In this document: one piece after another, positions 42,382-51,016 of the stretch
How positions within the stretch are numbered: the stretch's first letter is position 1
How the letters are laid out: the number at the start of each line of letters is the position of its first letter
NCBI GenBank assembly: GCA_035293985.1
Contig: DATGLS010000008.1
Coordinates: 186,001-250,000, forward strand
Origin: JAVDCA01 sp035293985
GTDB lineage: Bacteria; Pseudomonadota; Alphaproteobacteria; Rhizobiales; Xanthobacteraceae
Direction of reading: 5' to 3'
Length of the DNA stretch: 64,000 nucleotides
Notes under the pieces: generated by a model
What the model was told of the DNA's origin: nothing
Seen by the model: the letters and a program-made list of their open reading frames with translations, nothing else
The model's database searches: none
Position numbers and translations under genes: made by a program

Positions 42382-44232
42382 CTACTCCGCCGCTACCGAT
42401 ACCGGCTGTCCCGCCGGGGGCCCGACCAACTCGCGCAGGTCCTTCTCGTCGAGCGTCTCCTTCTCGAGCAGGCGATGCGCGCTGCGGTCGAGCACCTGCC
42501 GCCGCTGCTGGAGGATCTTCAGCGCGCGGTCCATCGCGGCCTGGACCAGTCCACTGGTTTCGCGGTCGATGATGGCCGCGGTCGCCTCGGCATATTCGTG
42601 CGGCTGGTTGGGCAGCGGCAGGTTCGGGCCGGTCAGAAACGTGCGCGGATCGCGGTCGTAGGCCATGCTGCCGAGCCGCTCGGACATGCCGTAGCGCGTG
42701 ACCATGGCGCGCGCGATGTCGGTGACGCGGCGCAGGTCGTCGGCGGCGCCGGTCGACAGATGCCCGAAGATGGTGAGCTCGGCGGCGCGGCCGCCGAGCA
42801 GCACCGCCATCTTGTCGTCGAGCTCCTCGCGGGTCATCAGGAAGCGGTCCTCGGTCGGCCGCTGGATGGTGTAGCCGAGTGCGCCGACGCCGCGCGGAAT
42901 GATCGAGACCTTGTGCACCGGATCGCTGCGCGGCAGCGAGAGGGCGACGATCGCGTGCCCCATCTCATGAAAGGCGACGATCTCACGCTCGCGCGGATTG
43001 AGCAGCCGGTTGCGCTTCTCCAGGCCCGCCACCATGCGCTCGATCGCATCGCTGAAGTCCGCCATCGTGACGGCGTCACGGCCGCGCCGGGTCGCGAGCA
43101 GCGCAGCCTCGTTGGCGAGGTTGGCGAGATCGGCGCCCGTGAAGCCGGGCGCGAGCGCCGCGATCTTCTCCGCATCGACGTCGGGGGCGAGCTTGGTCTT
43201 GCGCAGGTGCACGCGCAGGATCGCGGCGCGGCCGCGCTTGTCGGGGCGATCGACCAGCACCTGGCGGTCGAAGCGGCCGGCGCGCAGCAGCGCCGGATCG
43301 AGGATTTCCGGCCGGTTGGTCGCCGCGAGGATCACGAGCCCGGTGCTCGAGTCGAAACCGTCCATCTCGGTGAGGAGCTGGTTGAGCGTCTGCTCCTTCT
43401 CGTCGTGGCCACCGCCGCCGAACGGGCCGCCGATCCCGCGTGCGCGGCCGAGCGCGTCGAGCTCGTCGATGAAGATGATGGTCGGCGCCTTGCCGCGCGC
43501 CTGCTCGAACAGGTCGCGCACGCGCGCCGCCCCGACGCCGACGAACATCTCGACGAACTCCGAGCCGGAGATCGAGAAGAACGGCACCCTGGCCTCGCCG
43601 GCGACCGCCTTGGCGAGCAGCGTCTTGCCGGTGCCGGGCGGCCCGACCAGCAGCACGCCCTTCGGCATTCGCCCGCCGAGGCGCCCGTAGCGCCGCGGAT
43701 CTTTGAGGAAGTCGACCACCTCGCGCAATTCGTCCTTCGCCTCGTCGACGCCGGCGACGTCGTCGAAGCTCACGCCGGTATCGGCCTCGACGTAGATCTT
43801 CGCCTTGCTTTTGCCGATCGAGACGAGGCCCCCCATCTTCTGTCCCATGCGCCGCGACAGGAACGCCCAGACGCCGATGAAGAGCAGCATCGGAAACAGC
43901 CAGGCCAGCAAGCCCTCGCCGAGCGTGTTGGAGCCCTCGCCGGTGAACTTCACGCCGTATTTCTGCAGCTCGCCCGCGATCGACGGATCGACCCGCGTCG
44001 TTGCGAAGCGATTGGTTCCGTTCGGCAGCTTGTCCTTGAGCGTTCCCGTGATGTAGCGGTCGGACACGGCGACCTGGTCGACCTTGTGATCGTGCAGGAG
44101 CTGCACGAACTGGCTGTAGGGGATCGTCGCGGATTGCCGCGAGCTCGCGAACGTAAAGACGTACTGCAGCACGAGCACGCCGATGATCGCCGCCACCCAA
44201 TAGACGACGTGGAAGCCGGCTTGTTTGTTCAT
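42382..44232 (-). CDS. ftsH: ATP-dependent zinc metalloprotease FtsH
   Basis: A 616-residue membrane AAA+ protease. Two transmembrane helices (VVYWVAAIIGVLVLQYVFTF near the start and LLAWLFPMLLFIGVWAFL at about 110-130) flank a periplasmic domain. The AAA module has Walker A GPPGTGKT, Walker B IIFIDELDALG and the second region of homology (ATNRPEILDPALLRAGRFDRQV). The zinc protease site is HEMGH. It degrades membrane and short-lived cytoplasmic proteins. The ATG at 44232 follows AAGGAG by 7 bp; an upstream 100-codon in-frame extension is not part of the gene. No usual neighbours (tilS, folP, glmM), so it may be a second FtsH. Confidence 0.94.
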   Translation of the reverse strand: MNKQAGFHVVYWVAAIIGVLVLQYVFTFASSRQSATIPYSQFVQLLHDHKVDQVAVSDRYITGTLKDKLPNGTNRFATTRVDPSIAGELQKYGVKFTGEGSNTLGEGLLAWLFPMLLFIGVWAFLSRRMGQKMGGLVSIGKSKAKIYVEADTGVSFDDVAGVDEAKDELREVVDFLKDPRRYGRLGGRMPKGVLLVGPPGTGKTLLAKAVAGEARVPFFSISGSEFVEMFVGVGAARVRDLFEQARGKAPTIIFIDELDALGRARGIGGPFGGGGHDEKEQTLNQLLTEMDGFDSSTGLVILAATNRPEILDPALLRAGRFDRQVLVDRPDKRGRAAILRVHLRKTKLAPDVDAEKIAALAPGFTGADLANLANEAALLATRRGRDAVTMADFSDAIERMVAGLEKRNRLLNPREREIVAFHEMGHAIVALSLPRSDPVHKVSIIPRGVGALGYTIQRPTEDRFLMTREELDDKMAVLLGGRAAELTIFGHLSTGAADDLRRVTDIARAMVTRYGMSERLGSMAYDRDPRTFLTGPNLPLPNQPHEYAEATAAIIDRETSGLVQAAMDRALKILQQRRQVLDRSAHRLLEKETLDEKDLRELVGPPAGQPVSVAAE

Positions 44233-44562
44233 GCGTGCTCCTTTGCATGAACAACCGGCGGTGATCGAGCTCGGTTCCACCAATGCAGCGGATCGTCGCT
44301 GCGGGAACAATGCATCAGGATCAAAAGATGGTTGCCGATCGCGGTGAAGTCGGAGTTCCGCTTCCTGGGGATCTCGCGAAAAGCAAGGCACCTCATCCCA
44401 AGGCGGCGCGCTCCTCGGTTTCCGCCGGCCCACAAACGGGCTTTGCACGCCCTCGCGGGTCATCGGTTGAATGGCGCAGCGACGAGTGCCAGTCGTTCGA
44501 TCCTGCAGTATTGGCAACGTACGTACAGACACTAGATTAGCGGCTCGATGGAGAGCTGAGAC
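44233..44562. other. Gap between ftsH and the antitoxin gene
   Basis: A 330-bp divergent intergenic region that must hold the ftsH promoter on one strand and the antitoxin promoter on the other. No consensus -35/-10 pair or inverted repeat stands out, and no frame is protein-like. Confidence 0.4.
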
Positions 44563-44843
44563 ATGCCTGCACCCGCTCGACGCAAGGACGACGTCATCCA
44601 GATTCGGACCTCTGGAGAGGCGAAGGCCATTCTCGACAAGGCCGCCACCTTGGGCGGCCAGAAGCTCTCAGAATTCATGCTTGAATGCGCGCGGCGCGAA
44701 GCGGAGAGCCCATCCTCGACCAGCGAACCTTCTTCCTCGACGAGAAATCACACGCACGATTTCTCGCGCTACTCGATGCACCGCCCAAGCCGTCCGCCAA
44801 GGTCCGTGCAAGATTGCGGCGGAAGGCGCCGTGGGATGGATGA
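44563..44843 (+). pseudogene. DUF1778 antitoxin gene with a frameshift
   Basis: The first 48 codons encode a typical DUF1778 RHH antitoxin (RRKDDVIQIRTSGEAKAILDKAATLGGQKLSEFMLECARREAE). After about 44704-44709 the family sequence continues in the next frame: EPILDQRTFFLDEKSHARFLALLDAPPKPSAKVRARL and RRKAPWDG, ending at TGA 44841-44843. Adding one G to GCGGAGAGCCC (giving GAGGAGCCC) restores a 93-residue protein. Read literally, the gene makes an N-terminal half with an unrelated tail. The RHH DNA-binding part survives; the toxin-wrapping tail is lost. It may be a real mutation or a sequencing error. Confidence 0.8.
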
Positions 44844-45364
44844 GGGCGGAGCCGCCGCGGCTTCTTGCTCCCGCGCCGCTTGCACCGACGCATGACATCT
44901 CTGGGTTCTCGAAGGGCCTGCATCCCTCGCTTGATCTGTGGCCGCGCGAGCGCGCGCTTGCGAGCGAGCGGCTTTCGGCGCGGTCGTATGTGACGTGCAG
45001 CGCGGACGAACCGTCGCGCGTAGCTGGCTATTTCTCCATCGCGGCAGCCGTGGAACAGCGCGCGGCGCTCACGTCAGCGAAGCTCCGGCGTGGGATGCCC
45101 GAGCAGGTGCCGCTGCTGTTGATCGGTCGTCTCGCGGTCGATGCGCAATGGAGAAGCCGCGGCGTCGGGTCGGCGCTGCTGGCGGATGCGCTGCGGCGAT
45201 GTCACGCAGCCTCGGAGATCGCGGGAGTGCGCGGTGTCGTCGCCCACGCGGTCGACGAGGCGGCCGCTGTGTTTTATGAGCGCCATGGGGTCATCCGTTC
45301 GCCGCTCGGCGAGCGCGTGATGCTGATCCCGATCGAAACGATGCGGTCATTGATCGCGAAATAG
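44840..45364 (+). CDS. GNAT acetyltransferase toxin (AtaT/TacT-like)
   Basis: A 174-residue GNAT protein. The acetyl-CoA site LLIGRLAVDAQWRSRGVGSALLADALRRC has the R-x-x-G-x-G loop, and the general-acid Tyr is in AAVFYERHGV. The layout matches TacT/AtaT toxins that acetylate aminoacyl-tRNA and are held by DUF1778 antitoxins. The ATG overlaps the restored antitoxin stop (ATGA), confirming that the two are one operon. The toxin looks intact although its antitoxin is broken. Confidence 0.88.
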   Translation: MRAEPPRLLAPAPLAPTHDISGFSKGLHPSLDLWPRERALASERLSARSYVTCSADEPSRVAGYFSIAAAVEQRAALTSAKLRRGMPEQVPLLLIGRLAVDAQWRSRGVGSALLADALRRCHAASEIAGVRGVVAHAVDEAAAVFYERHGVIRSPLGERVMLIPIETMRSLIAK

Positions 45365-45393
45365 CGATCGCCCCACGCACACTACCCCTAAGG

Positions 45394-47265
45394 CTATCGC
45401 AGCCGCACGGCGCGCAACAGCAACGCCTCGGCGAGCAGCGCCACGTCGTCCGGCCAGTAGCGCGGCGCCCGCGGATGCGGAACGCCGGCCTCCGCGGGCG
45501 TGCGGCAGGCGAGGATCGGCGTGCTCCAGCGCGGCGGGATCGCGGCGCGCCCCTGCACGGCGCCGAGCAGCGCGCCGCAGATCGCCGCATTGGTGTCGGT
45601 GTCGCCGCCCTGCCCGACCGTCTCGATCAGCGCCGCCTCCAACGGCGTATCGCTCGCGAGATGGCGGAAGGCATTCCAGAATGCGATCAGGATCCATCCT
45701 TGCTGGTGGACGAAGTCGGCTGGCCCCTCGCCGCGCCTGGCGCGCGCGACACAGTCGCGCAGCGCGCCCGCCTCGGGCGCGACCATCGCGGCCTCGGCGG
45801 CGGAGAGCATGGCGTTGCGATCGCCGCCCTGAATGCCGGCGCAGATCGCCGCCACGTAGGCCGCGGATGCGGCCTGGCACAGCGGGTGGGGATGGCTCAG
45901 CAGCGCATCCTCGCGACCGGCGGCGGCGGCCTCGGCAGGGTCGCGCGCCCAGATCCCGATCGGCGCGCAGCGCATCAGCGCGCCGTTCGATTGGCTCGAA
46001 CGGTTGGCGACCCGCCGCGCCTCCAGCGCCTTGTCCGACACGGCGGCGGCCGCGGCGGAAAAAGCCTGCCCGGTGGTGCCGCCGACATCGAACGGGCGCG
46101 ATGCGTACCACTCACCATAGGCGGCGGCGACCGCCTCGGACGGCCAGGCCGTGCGCGCCACCAGCGTGCGCGCGAGCGCGAGCGCAAGCTCGCTGTCATC
46201 GGTGGGCTGTCCCGCGATGGTGCCCCACGTGCCGCCGTCGGCGAGATCGCGCACGCCGCCCGGATAGCGGCCGGCGATCTCCTCGGATGTCTGGAACTCG
46301 ACCAGCGCGCCGAGCGAATCGCCGGCGATGAGGCCGATGAAGCAACCGACGGCGCGCTCGAGCGAGGCGCCCGTCGCGCGCGGCCACGTGAGCAACGTGC
46401 GCGGCGCGATGGGTTGGCCGTTGCGCACCTTGCGCCAGTCGCGCGCCACGAGATCGCGCGCCACGCGCGGCGCGCCGCCGGCGCAGTGGCCCGTCGCGCT
46501 TTCGCCCTCGATCGTGTACGTGACTTCCTCGCCCGCCTCGTCGACCAGCACGCCGCCCGCGCCGCGGATCAGCGCATGTCCCGCCGCATAGTCCCAGCCG
46601 CACGGTCCGTTGATGGAGACGGCCGCGACGCCGTCCCCGGCGGCGACGCGCGCCAGCCGATACGCGATGGAGGGCAGCGCGGCGAAGCGCGCGGGCGCGG
46701 TGACGCTGATGTTGCCGACCGGCCATCCGGCCGCGGCCTGGCTCAGGAGGACGATGTCGCCCGCCGACAGCTCACGGTCGCTCAGCTTGGGCGCGATCGG
46801 CACGCCATTGCGCAGCAGATGGCCGAGGCCCTCGGCCCACGCAATCGTGTCGCTCCCGCGATCGGGCGACATCGGCGCATGCACGACGCCCAGCACCGGC
46901 ACGCCCTCGCGCAGCAGCGCGACCGAGACCGCCGAGCCGGGCACGCCGGCGAGAAACGCGCGCGTCCCGTCATGCGGATCGACCAGCCAGCAATAGGCAC
47001 TCGGGCCGGCCAGGACCCCGCTCTCCTCGCCGCGCCAGCGCGCCGGCAGGAGCTCGAGCAGCCGGCCGCGCAACGCCGCCTCGATCTCGCCGTCGATGTC
47101 GGCATGATCTCCCGCGCCGCGCGGCCCCTGCGGCCGGGCAAACTCCGCCACGAGGCGGCAGCCGGCCGCCTCTGCGGCCGCGATCACGGCCGCAAGTAGG
47201 GCCGGCAGATCCGGGTGTTGGCTCCCGCCCACGATGCCCCCGCGTGGCTTGCGCCGAATCTCCAT
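45394..47265 (-). CDS. Inositol monophosphatase-like / ADP-ribosylglycohydrolase fusion
   Basis: A 623-residue protein with two enzyme domains. Residues 1-285 are of the Li-sensitive phosphatase superfamily: GEESG, VDPHDGTRAFLAG (DPxDGT metal site) and GPCGWDYAAGHALI. Residues 300-615 are an ADP-ribosylglycohydrolase: GCFIGLIAGDSLGALVEF, TDDSELALALAR (first metal site) and GQGGDTDTNAAICGALLGA (second metal site). All metal-binding Asp residues appear present in both halves. Together it could remove ADP-ribose from a substrate and then dephosphorylate a product. The start is uncertain (47265, 47292 or 47322). A frameshifted secreted-protein gene lies upstream. Confidence 0.88.
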   Translation of the reverse strand: MEIRRKPRGGIVGGSQHPDLPALLAAVIAAAEAAGCRLVAEFARPQGPRGAGDHADIDGEIEAALRGRLLELLPARWRGEESGVLAGPSAYCWLVDPHDGTRAFLAGVPGSAVSVALLREGVPVLGVVHAPMSPDRGSDTIAWAEGLGHLLRNGVPIAPKLSDRELSAGDIVLLSQAAAGWPVGNISVTAPARFAALPSIAYRLARVAAGDGVAAVSINGPCGWDYAAGHALIRGAGGVLVDEAGEEVTYTIEGESATGHCAGGAPRVARDLVARDWRKVRNGQPIAPRTLLTWPRATGASLERAVGCFIGLIAGDSLGALVEFQTSEEIAGRYPGGVRDLADGGTWGTIAGQPTDDSELALALARTLVARTAWPSEAVAAAYGEWYASRPFDVGGTTGQAFSAAAAAVSDKALEARRVANRSSQSNGALMRCAPIGIWARDPAEAAAAGREDALLSHPHPLCQAASAAYVAAICAGIQGGDRNAMLSAAEAAMVAPEAGALRDCVARARRGEGPADFVHQQGWILIAFWNAFRHLASDTPLEAALIETVGQGGDTDTNAAICGALLGAVQGRAAIPPRWSTPILACRTPAEAGVPHPRAPRYWPDDVALLAEALLLRAVRLR

Positions 47266-47575
47266 CGGTCGGCGCCAGTGTATCGGGATCATCGGACTGC
47301 GGAAACGTGCCTGGCGACGCATGGCAGCGTCGCGCGCGGCGCGGCGGAACGGCGTTCCGCATTCACGAAATCGTCATGCGACGCGCGAGAGCTTGTCGAG
47401 CGTGATCGAGCGCCCTCACCGAGCCATCACGCGCGCTGCCGATGCCGCGCCTCCAGCCGTCATGGTTCTTGGCGACCGACTCCCACTCGCAATCGGCGAC
47501 TAGATCGGGTCGTTGCGGTCGATATAGATTGCGCGTTCCCTTGCAACAGCAAAGTCCACTGGAGGGCCCGCCAGA
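47266..47575. other. 310-bp gap without a supported gene
   Basis: The gap lies between two minus-strand genes. Frames here are shadows with no family resemblance. It should contain the promoter of the fusion gene, but no clear elements are visible. Confidence 0.4.
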
Positions 47576-48017
47576 TCAATCGCAGATCGACACGAGGCCG
47601 GTGCGCTGGCAGTTCTCGCCGTTTTCATTGCGGTAGTAAACGGTGCCGCGCGGGCGCACCGCAGATGCCGATGCCGCCGATGTCCTTGCAGCTCATGCCG
47701 CTGTCCGTGGAGATGTAGGCGTCGCCGGGCTGGAGATGCGGATTGCGGCGCGACGCCGGCGCATTCGGGATGTAGCCGCTCTGCGACCAGCCGTGCGCGC
47801 GCATGCACTTCTTGAACGCCGCCACGTTGCCGAAATGGAAGTTCGCGTCGGCACCGCAGGCGTGCTCGTCGGCCTGCAGGACGTAGTCGCTGCGCGGAAC
47901 GCCGTGCGCAAGTCGCATGTCCCTGAATTCGAAGGTGTCCGCCTGCGCGGCACCCAATGACAGGACGGCGATGAGCGCGGTCGCGGCCACGGGCCGGATT
48001 GCTCTAGTACCTGACAT
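47576..48017 (-). pseudogene. Secreted Cys-rich small protein gene with a frameshift
   Basis: The frame from the ATG at 48017 (GGAG 7 bp upstream) encodes a signal peptide (ATALIAVLSLGAAQA) and a Cys-containing domain ending GGIGICGAPARHRLLPQ. In the adjacent frame the sequence continues plausibly from about 47650 as RGTVYYRNENGENCQRTGLV and SICD, with a stop at 47576-47578. Removing one base near 47650 gives a 146-residue protein with a balanced set of Cys. The function is unknown. As with the antitoxin, a single-base indel is the simplest explanation. Confidence 0.6.
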
Positions 48018-48181
48018 GGCAGGCTCCATGATTGCTCGTCCTCGCATTGGTCGTGAGCCATGCCGGATGGTTCTGCCGGTAAGATTAAATTTCGTTCATC
48101 GCGGCCGCCGCTTCCGTCGACGCAACAACTCGACTAGCATGCCGACGAGGTCGACCCGCCGGATCGGTCGCTGCATTTCGC

Positions 48182-49606
48182 ATGACGGATTTATCGACTG
48201 CTTCTCCGACGATGTCGGCCGATTCCCCCGCAGGGTGCGGTTGCGACTGCGCGTGCGAGCGCGACCGCCATCTTTTCTGTTCGGGCCCCCAATCTCGCCC
48301 GAAGCGCATTCTGGCCCTCGACGGCGGCGGCGTGCGCGGCGCGCTCAGCGTCGCGTTCCTGGAGGAGATCGAGGCGATCCTGGCGCGCCGGCTCGGCAAG
48401 CCGGTGCTGCTCGGCCACTGGTTCGACCTGATCGGCGGCACCTCGACCGGCGCGATCATCGGCGGGGCGCTCGCCATGGGCTTTGCAGCGACCGACGTAC
48501 GGCGCTTCTACCACGAGCTCGCGCCCAAGGTGTTCGTGCATCCGCTCTGGCGCATCATGGGGCTGCTCGCGAAGTTCGACGCCAAGCTGCTCCGCGAGGA
48601 GATTCATCGCATCATCGGCGACTGCACGCTGGGCAGCGAGGAGCTCATCACCGGATTCGCGCTCGTCGCCAAGCGGATGGACACCGGCAGCACGTGGCTT
48701 CTCGCCAACAACAAACGCTCGCAGTACTGGGAGGGCCACGACGCCACACTCGGCAACAAGGACTACGACCTCGTGAGCCTGATCCGCGCCAGCACCGCGG
48801 CGCCGCTCTATTTCGACCCCGAGGAGGTGATCGTCGCCGCCGACCGCGACGGCGTCAAAGGCGTCAAGGGTCTGTTCGTCGACGGCGGCGTCACGCCGCA
48901 CAACAATCCTTCGCTCGCGCTGCTGCTGATGGCGCTGCTCGATGCCTACCGGCTGCGCTGGACGCCCGGACCGGAAAATCTCACCGTCGTCTCGATCGGC
49001 ACCGGCACGCATCGCGCGCGCGTCGTTCCCGATGCCCTGGGCATGGGCAAGACCGCGCGGCTTGCGATGCACGCCTTCCGGTCGCTCATGAATGACGTGC
49101 ACGAGCTCGCCGTGACACAGATGCAATATCTGGGCGAGACCCTGACGCCGTGGCACATCAACGGCGAGCTGCGCGACATGCGCGGCGAGAAGCCGACGCA
49201 CGGCAAGCTGTTCCGCTTCATCCGCTACGACGTGCGGCTCGAGCTCGAATGGCTCTATGGCGACGAGGAGCGGCGCAGCCGGATCAAGGAGGTGTTCGGC
49301 CGCGAGCTGACCGAAACCGACATGATCCGCCTGCGCAGCATGGACGACACGACGATCATTCCGGATCTCTACGAGATCGGCCGCATCGTCGCGCGCCAGC
49401 AGGTGAAGGAGGAGCACTGGTCGGGCGACCTCCCGCAATGGTGCGACGGCAGCCGGCCCTCGGCCCCGCGCCGTGAGCTGCCGCCCTCCCCGCCGGGCCC
49501 GGCGGAGGACTCGCTGCGCTACCGCGCGATGAAGAGCCTCACCGAGACGCTGAGCCGCGGGCGCGCCAGACTCGTTCGTCTCACGACGCGCGCGCCGACG
49601 CAGTGA
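48182..49606 (+). CDS. Patatin-like phospholipase
   Basis: A 474-residue cytoplasmic lipase-like protein. The oxyanion motif is DGGGVRGAL, the nucleophile Ser lies in GGTSTGAI (about residue 88), and the dyad Asp is in VDGGVTPHNNP, so the Ser/Asp catalytic pair is complete. The N-terminus is unusual: Cys at 19, 21, 23, 25 and 33, which might bind metal or be modified. The C-terminal 150 residues are not typical of CBASS CapV, and no CD-NTase gene is nearby, so a defence role has no support. It converges on a lipoprotein gene. Confidence 0.9.
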   Translation: MTDLSTASPTMSADSPAGCGCDCACERDRHLFCSGPQSRPKRILALDGGGVRGALSVAFLEEIEAILARRLGKPVLLGHWFDLIGGTSTGAIIGGALAMGFAATDVRRFYHELAPKVFVHPLWRIMGLLAKFDAKLLREEIHRIIGDCTLGSEELITGFALVAKRMDTGSTWLLANNKRSQYWEGHDATLGNKDYDLVSLIRASTAAPLYFDPEEVIVAADRDGVKGVKGLFVDGGVTPHNNPSLALLLMALLDAYRLRWTPGPENLTVVSIGTGTHRARVVPDALGMGKTARLAMHAFRSLMNDVHELAVTQMQYLGETLTPWHINGELRDMRGEKPTHGKLFRFIRYDVRLELEWLYGDEERRSRIKEVFGRELTETDMIRLRSMDDTTIIPDLYEIGRIVARQQVKEEHWSGDLPQWCDGSRPSAPRRELPPSPPGPAEDSLRYRAMKSLTETLSRGRARLVRLTTRAPTQ

Positions 49607-49631
49607 ACCGCTCGGCACGGCCGGAGCAGCC

Positions 49632-50903
49632 CTACTGGATGACCCGCACGGTCGGCGTGATCGACAGGTCGTTTGCCGCGGTCTCGATTGCGATCAATTG
49701 CGCCAGGAGATTGAAGATCCTCTTGGTGTTGTGCGCGTCCTCGGGCACGCAGTAGGTCTCGTCGTTGAACCAGGTCTGGGCGAAGCAACTTCGCGCATTG
49801 GCGAAATCGACCCTGAAGAGGTCATGGTCGTCGTGCGCCGTCTTCAGCGTCGGCGGCTCGAGCACGCTGGCCCGGTCCCAGGTGTTGGCCCCCTCCCATG
49901 GCGTCGGGTGATCGCGCTCCATCTTGATGAGCGTGCCGAGAAACTCGAAGATTCCGAACGCCGACCGCGGTCGGATGCGGAACTTTATCGGCCCGACGAA
50001 GAATTCGAACGTATCCTTCTGCGGCTTGTACTCGTCCTTGCGCGGATCCCATTCCTTGCCACATTGCGGGTTGAGCAATTTCGGGTCGGGACGAAAATCG
50101 AGGTAGCGTTCGGTTTCGCGCCTCCATTCGTCGGTCATTGCGTTGCGTGCGCGTTCGGCGAGCAACGGATCGAAGCAGAAGCGGAAGAAGCTCGTGGTCT
50201 CCCGCTTGTTCCCGCCGGCGCCCGTGTTCTGTCCGCCCTTCGGCGCCGGCCGCGTCACCGACCTCTGCTCGACGGTCAACCCCGTGTACATCGCGATCAG
50301 GACGAATTCCTGGAAGCAGCGCTTCTTGGGATCCTGCTTCGGGCAGCCGTAGTCGTCGGGCGGCTTGTAGCTCAACAGCAGCGAGGGGCCGACCGGCGGG
50401 GCGGCCTCGACCGACTCGGTGAACAGCCAGAACAAGAGCTCGCGCGAATAGCCCTGCCGGATGAAATAATCCAAGGTCAGGAGATCGATCGGCTTGAGGA
50501 AACCCGTATAGAAAGCGCTGGTCTCCTGGGTCGAGACGTTGAAGTTGGTGCTCACCGCGGTCGTGTTCGACGCCGTCGTGTTGTTGATGTTGATGTCGCG
50601 CCCGGGCGAGAAGGTCGGCTCGATGTTGTGCGGACTCCCGCCGAGCAGAAAGGACGGCAGGGCGAACGACGACGTATTCGTCAGCGAGGGCGTGACGTTG
50701 GCGATGGTGACGAAGTTGAGCGGGTAGTCGCGGCTCGCGCGCGCGAGGTTGAGCAGGATCGACTCGTTGCGCGCCGTGGCAAGGCTGCGGTTGATCGTGT
50801 CGTAACGCTTGTCGACCGGATCAATGACCGCGCAGCCGGCCAGCGCACCGACGAGACACGCGCACGCGAGTGACGCGGCACGCAACATGACACCCCCCAC
50901 CAT
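49632..50903 (-). CDS. Lipoprotein, unknown function
   Basis: A 423-residue protein with a lipobox: signal CACLVGALAGC and a Cys followed by AVIDPVDKRYDTINRSLATARNESILLNLARASRDYPLNFVTIANVTPS. The long mature part is Asn/Thr-rich early and later contains several Cys (CPKQDPKKRCF, CFDPLL, CGKEWDP, SCFAQTWF, YCVPED). It is anchored to a membrane, but no family or role is recognised. ATG at 50903 is chosen; 50888 is an alternative. Confidence 0.7.
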   Translation of the reverse strand: MVGGVMLRAASLACACLVGALAGCAVIDPVDKRYDTINRSLATARNESILLNLARASRDYPLNFVTIANVTPSLTNTSSFALPSFLLGGSPHNIEPTFSPGRDININNTTASNTTAVSTNFNVSTQETSAFYTGFLKPIDLLTLDYFIRQGYSRELLFWLFTESVEAAPPVGPSLLLSYKPPDDYGCPKQDPKKRCFQEFVLIAMYTGLTVEQRSVTRPAPKGGQNTGAGGNKRETTSFFRFCFDPLLAERARNAMTDEWRRETERYLDFRPDPKLLNPQCGKEWDPRKDEYKPQKDTFEFFVGPIKFRIRPRSAFGIFEFLGTLIKMERDHPTPWEGANTWDRASVLEPPTLKTAHDDHDLFRVDFANARSCFAQTWFNDETYCVPEDAHNTKRIFNLLAQLIAIETAANDLSITPTVRVIQ

Positions 50904-51016
50904 GCTACCCCCAGGGAACTTTGCACTCGGTCGAGCGCGATCGTCAAGCCGACGGGCTCGGAACACGGGATGGGACACCGCGTGCGGGTCCTACCGGTGC
51001 CTGCAGCCCGCGCCGG

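Noticed and set aside
48182..49606. Patatin gene as part of a CBASS defence system
   Set aside because: No CD-NTase, E1/E2 or JAB gene is adjacent, and the flanking genes are a frameshifted secreted protein and a lipoprotein.
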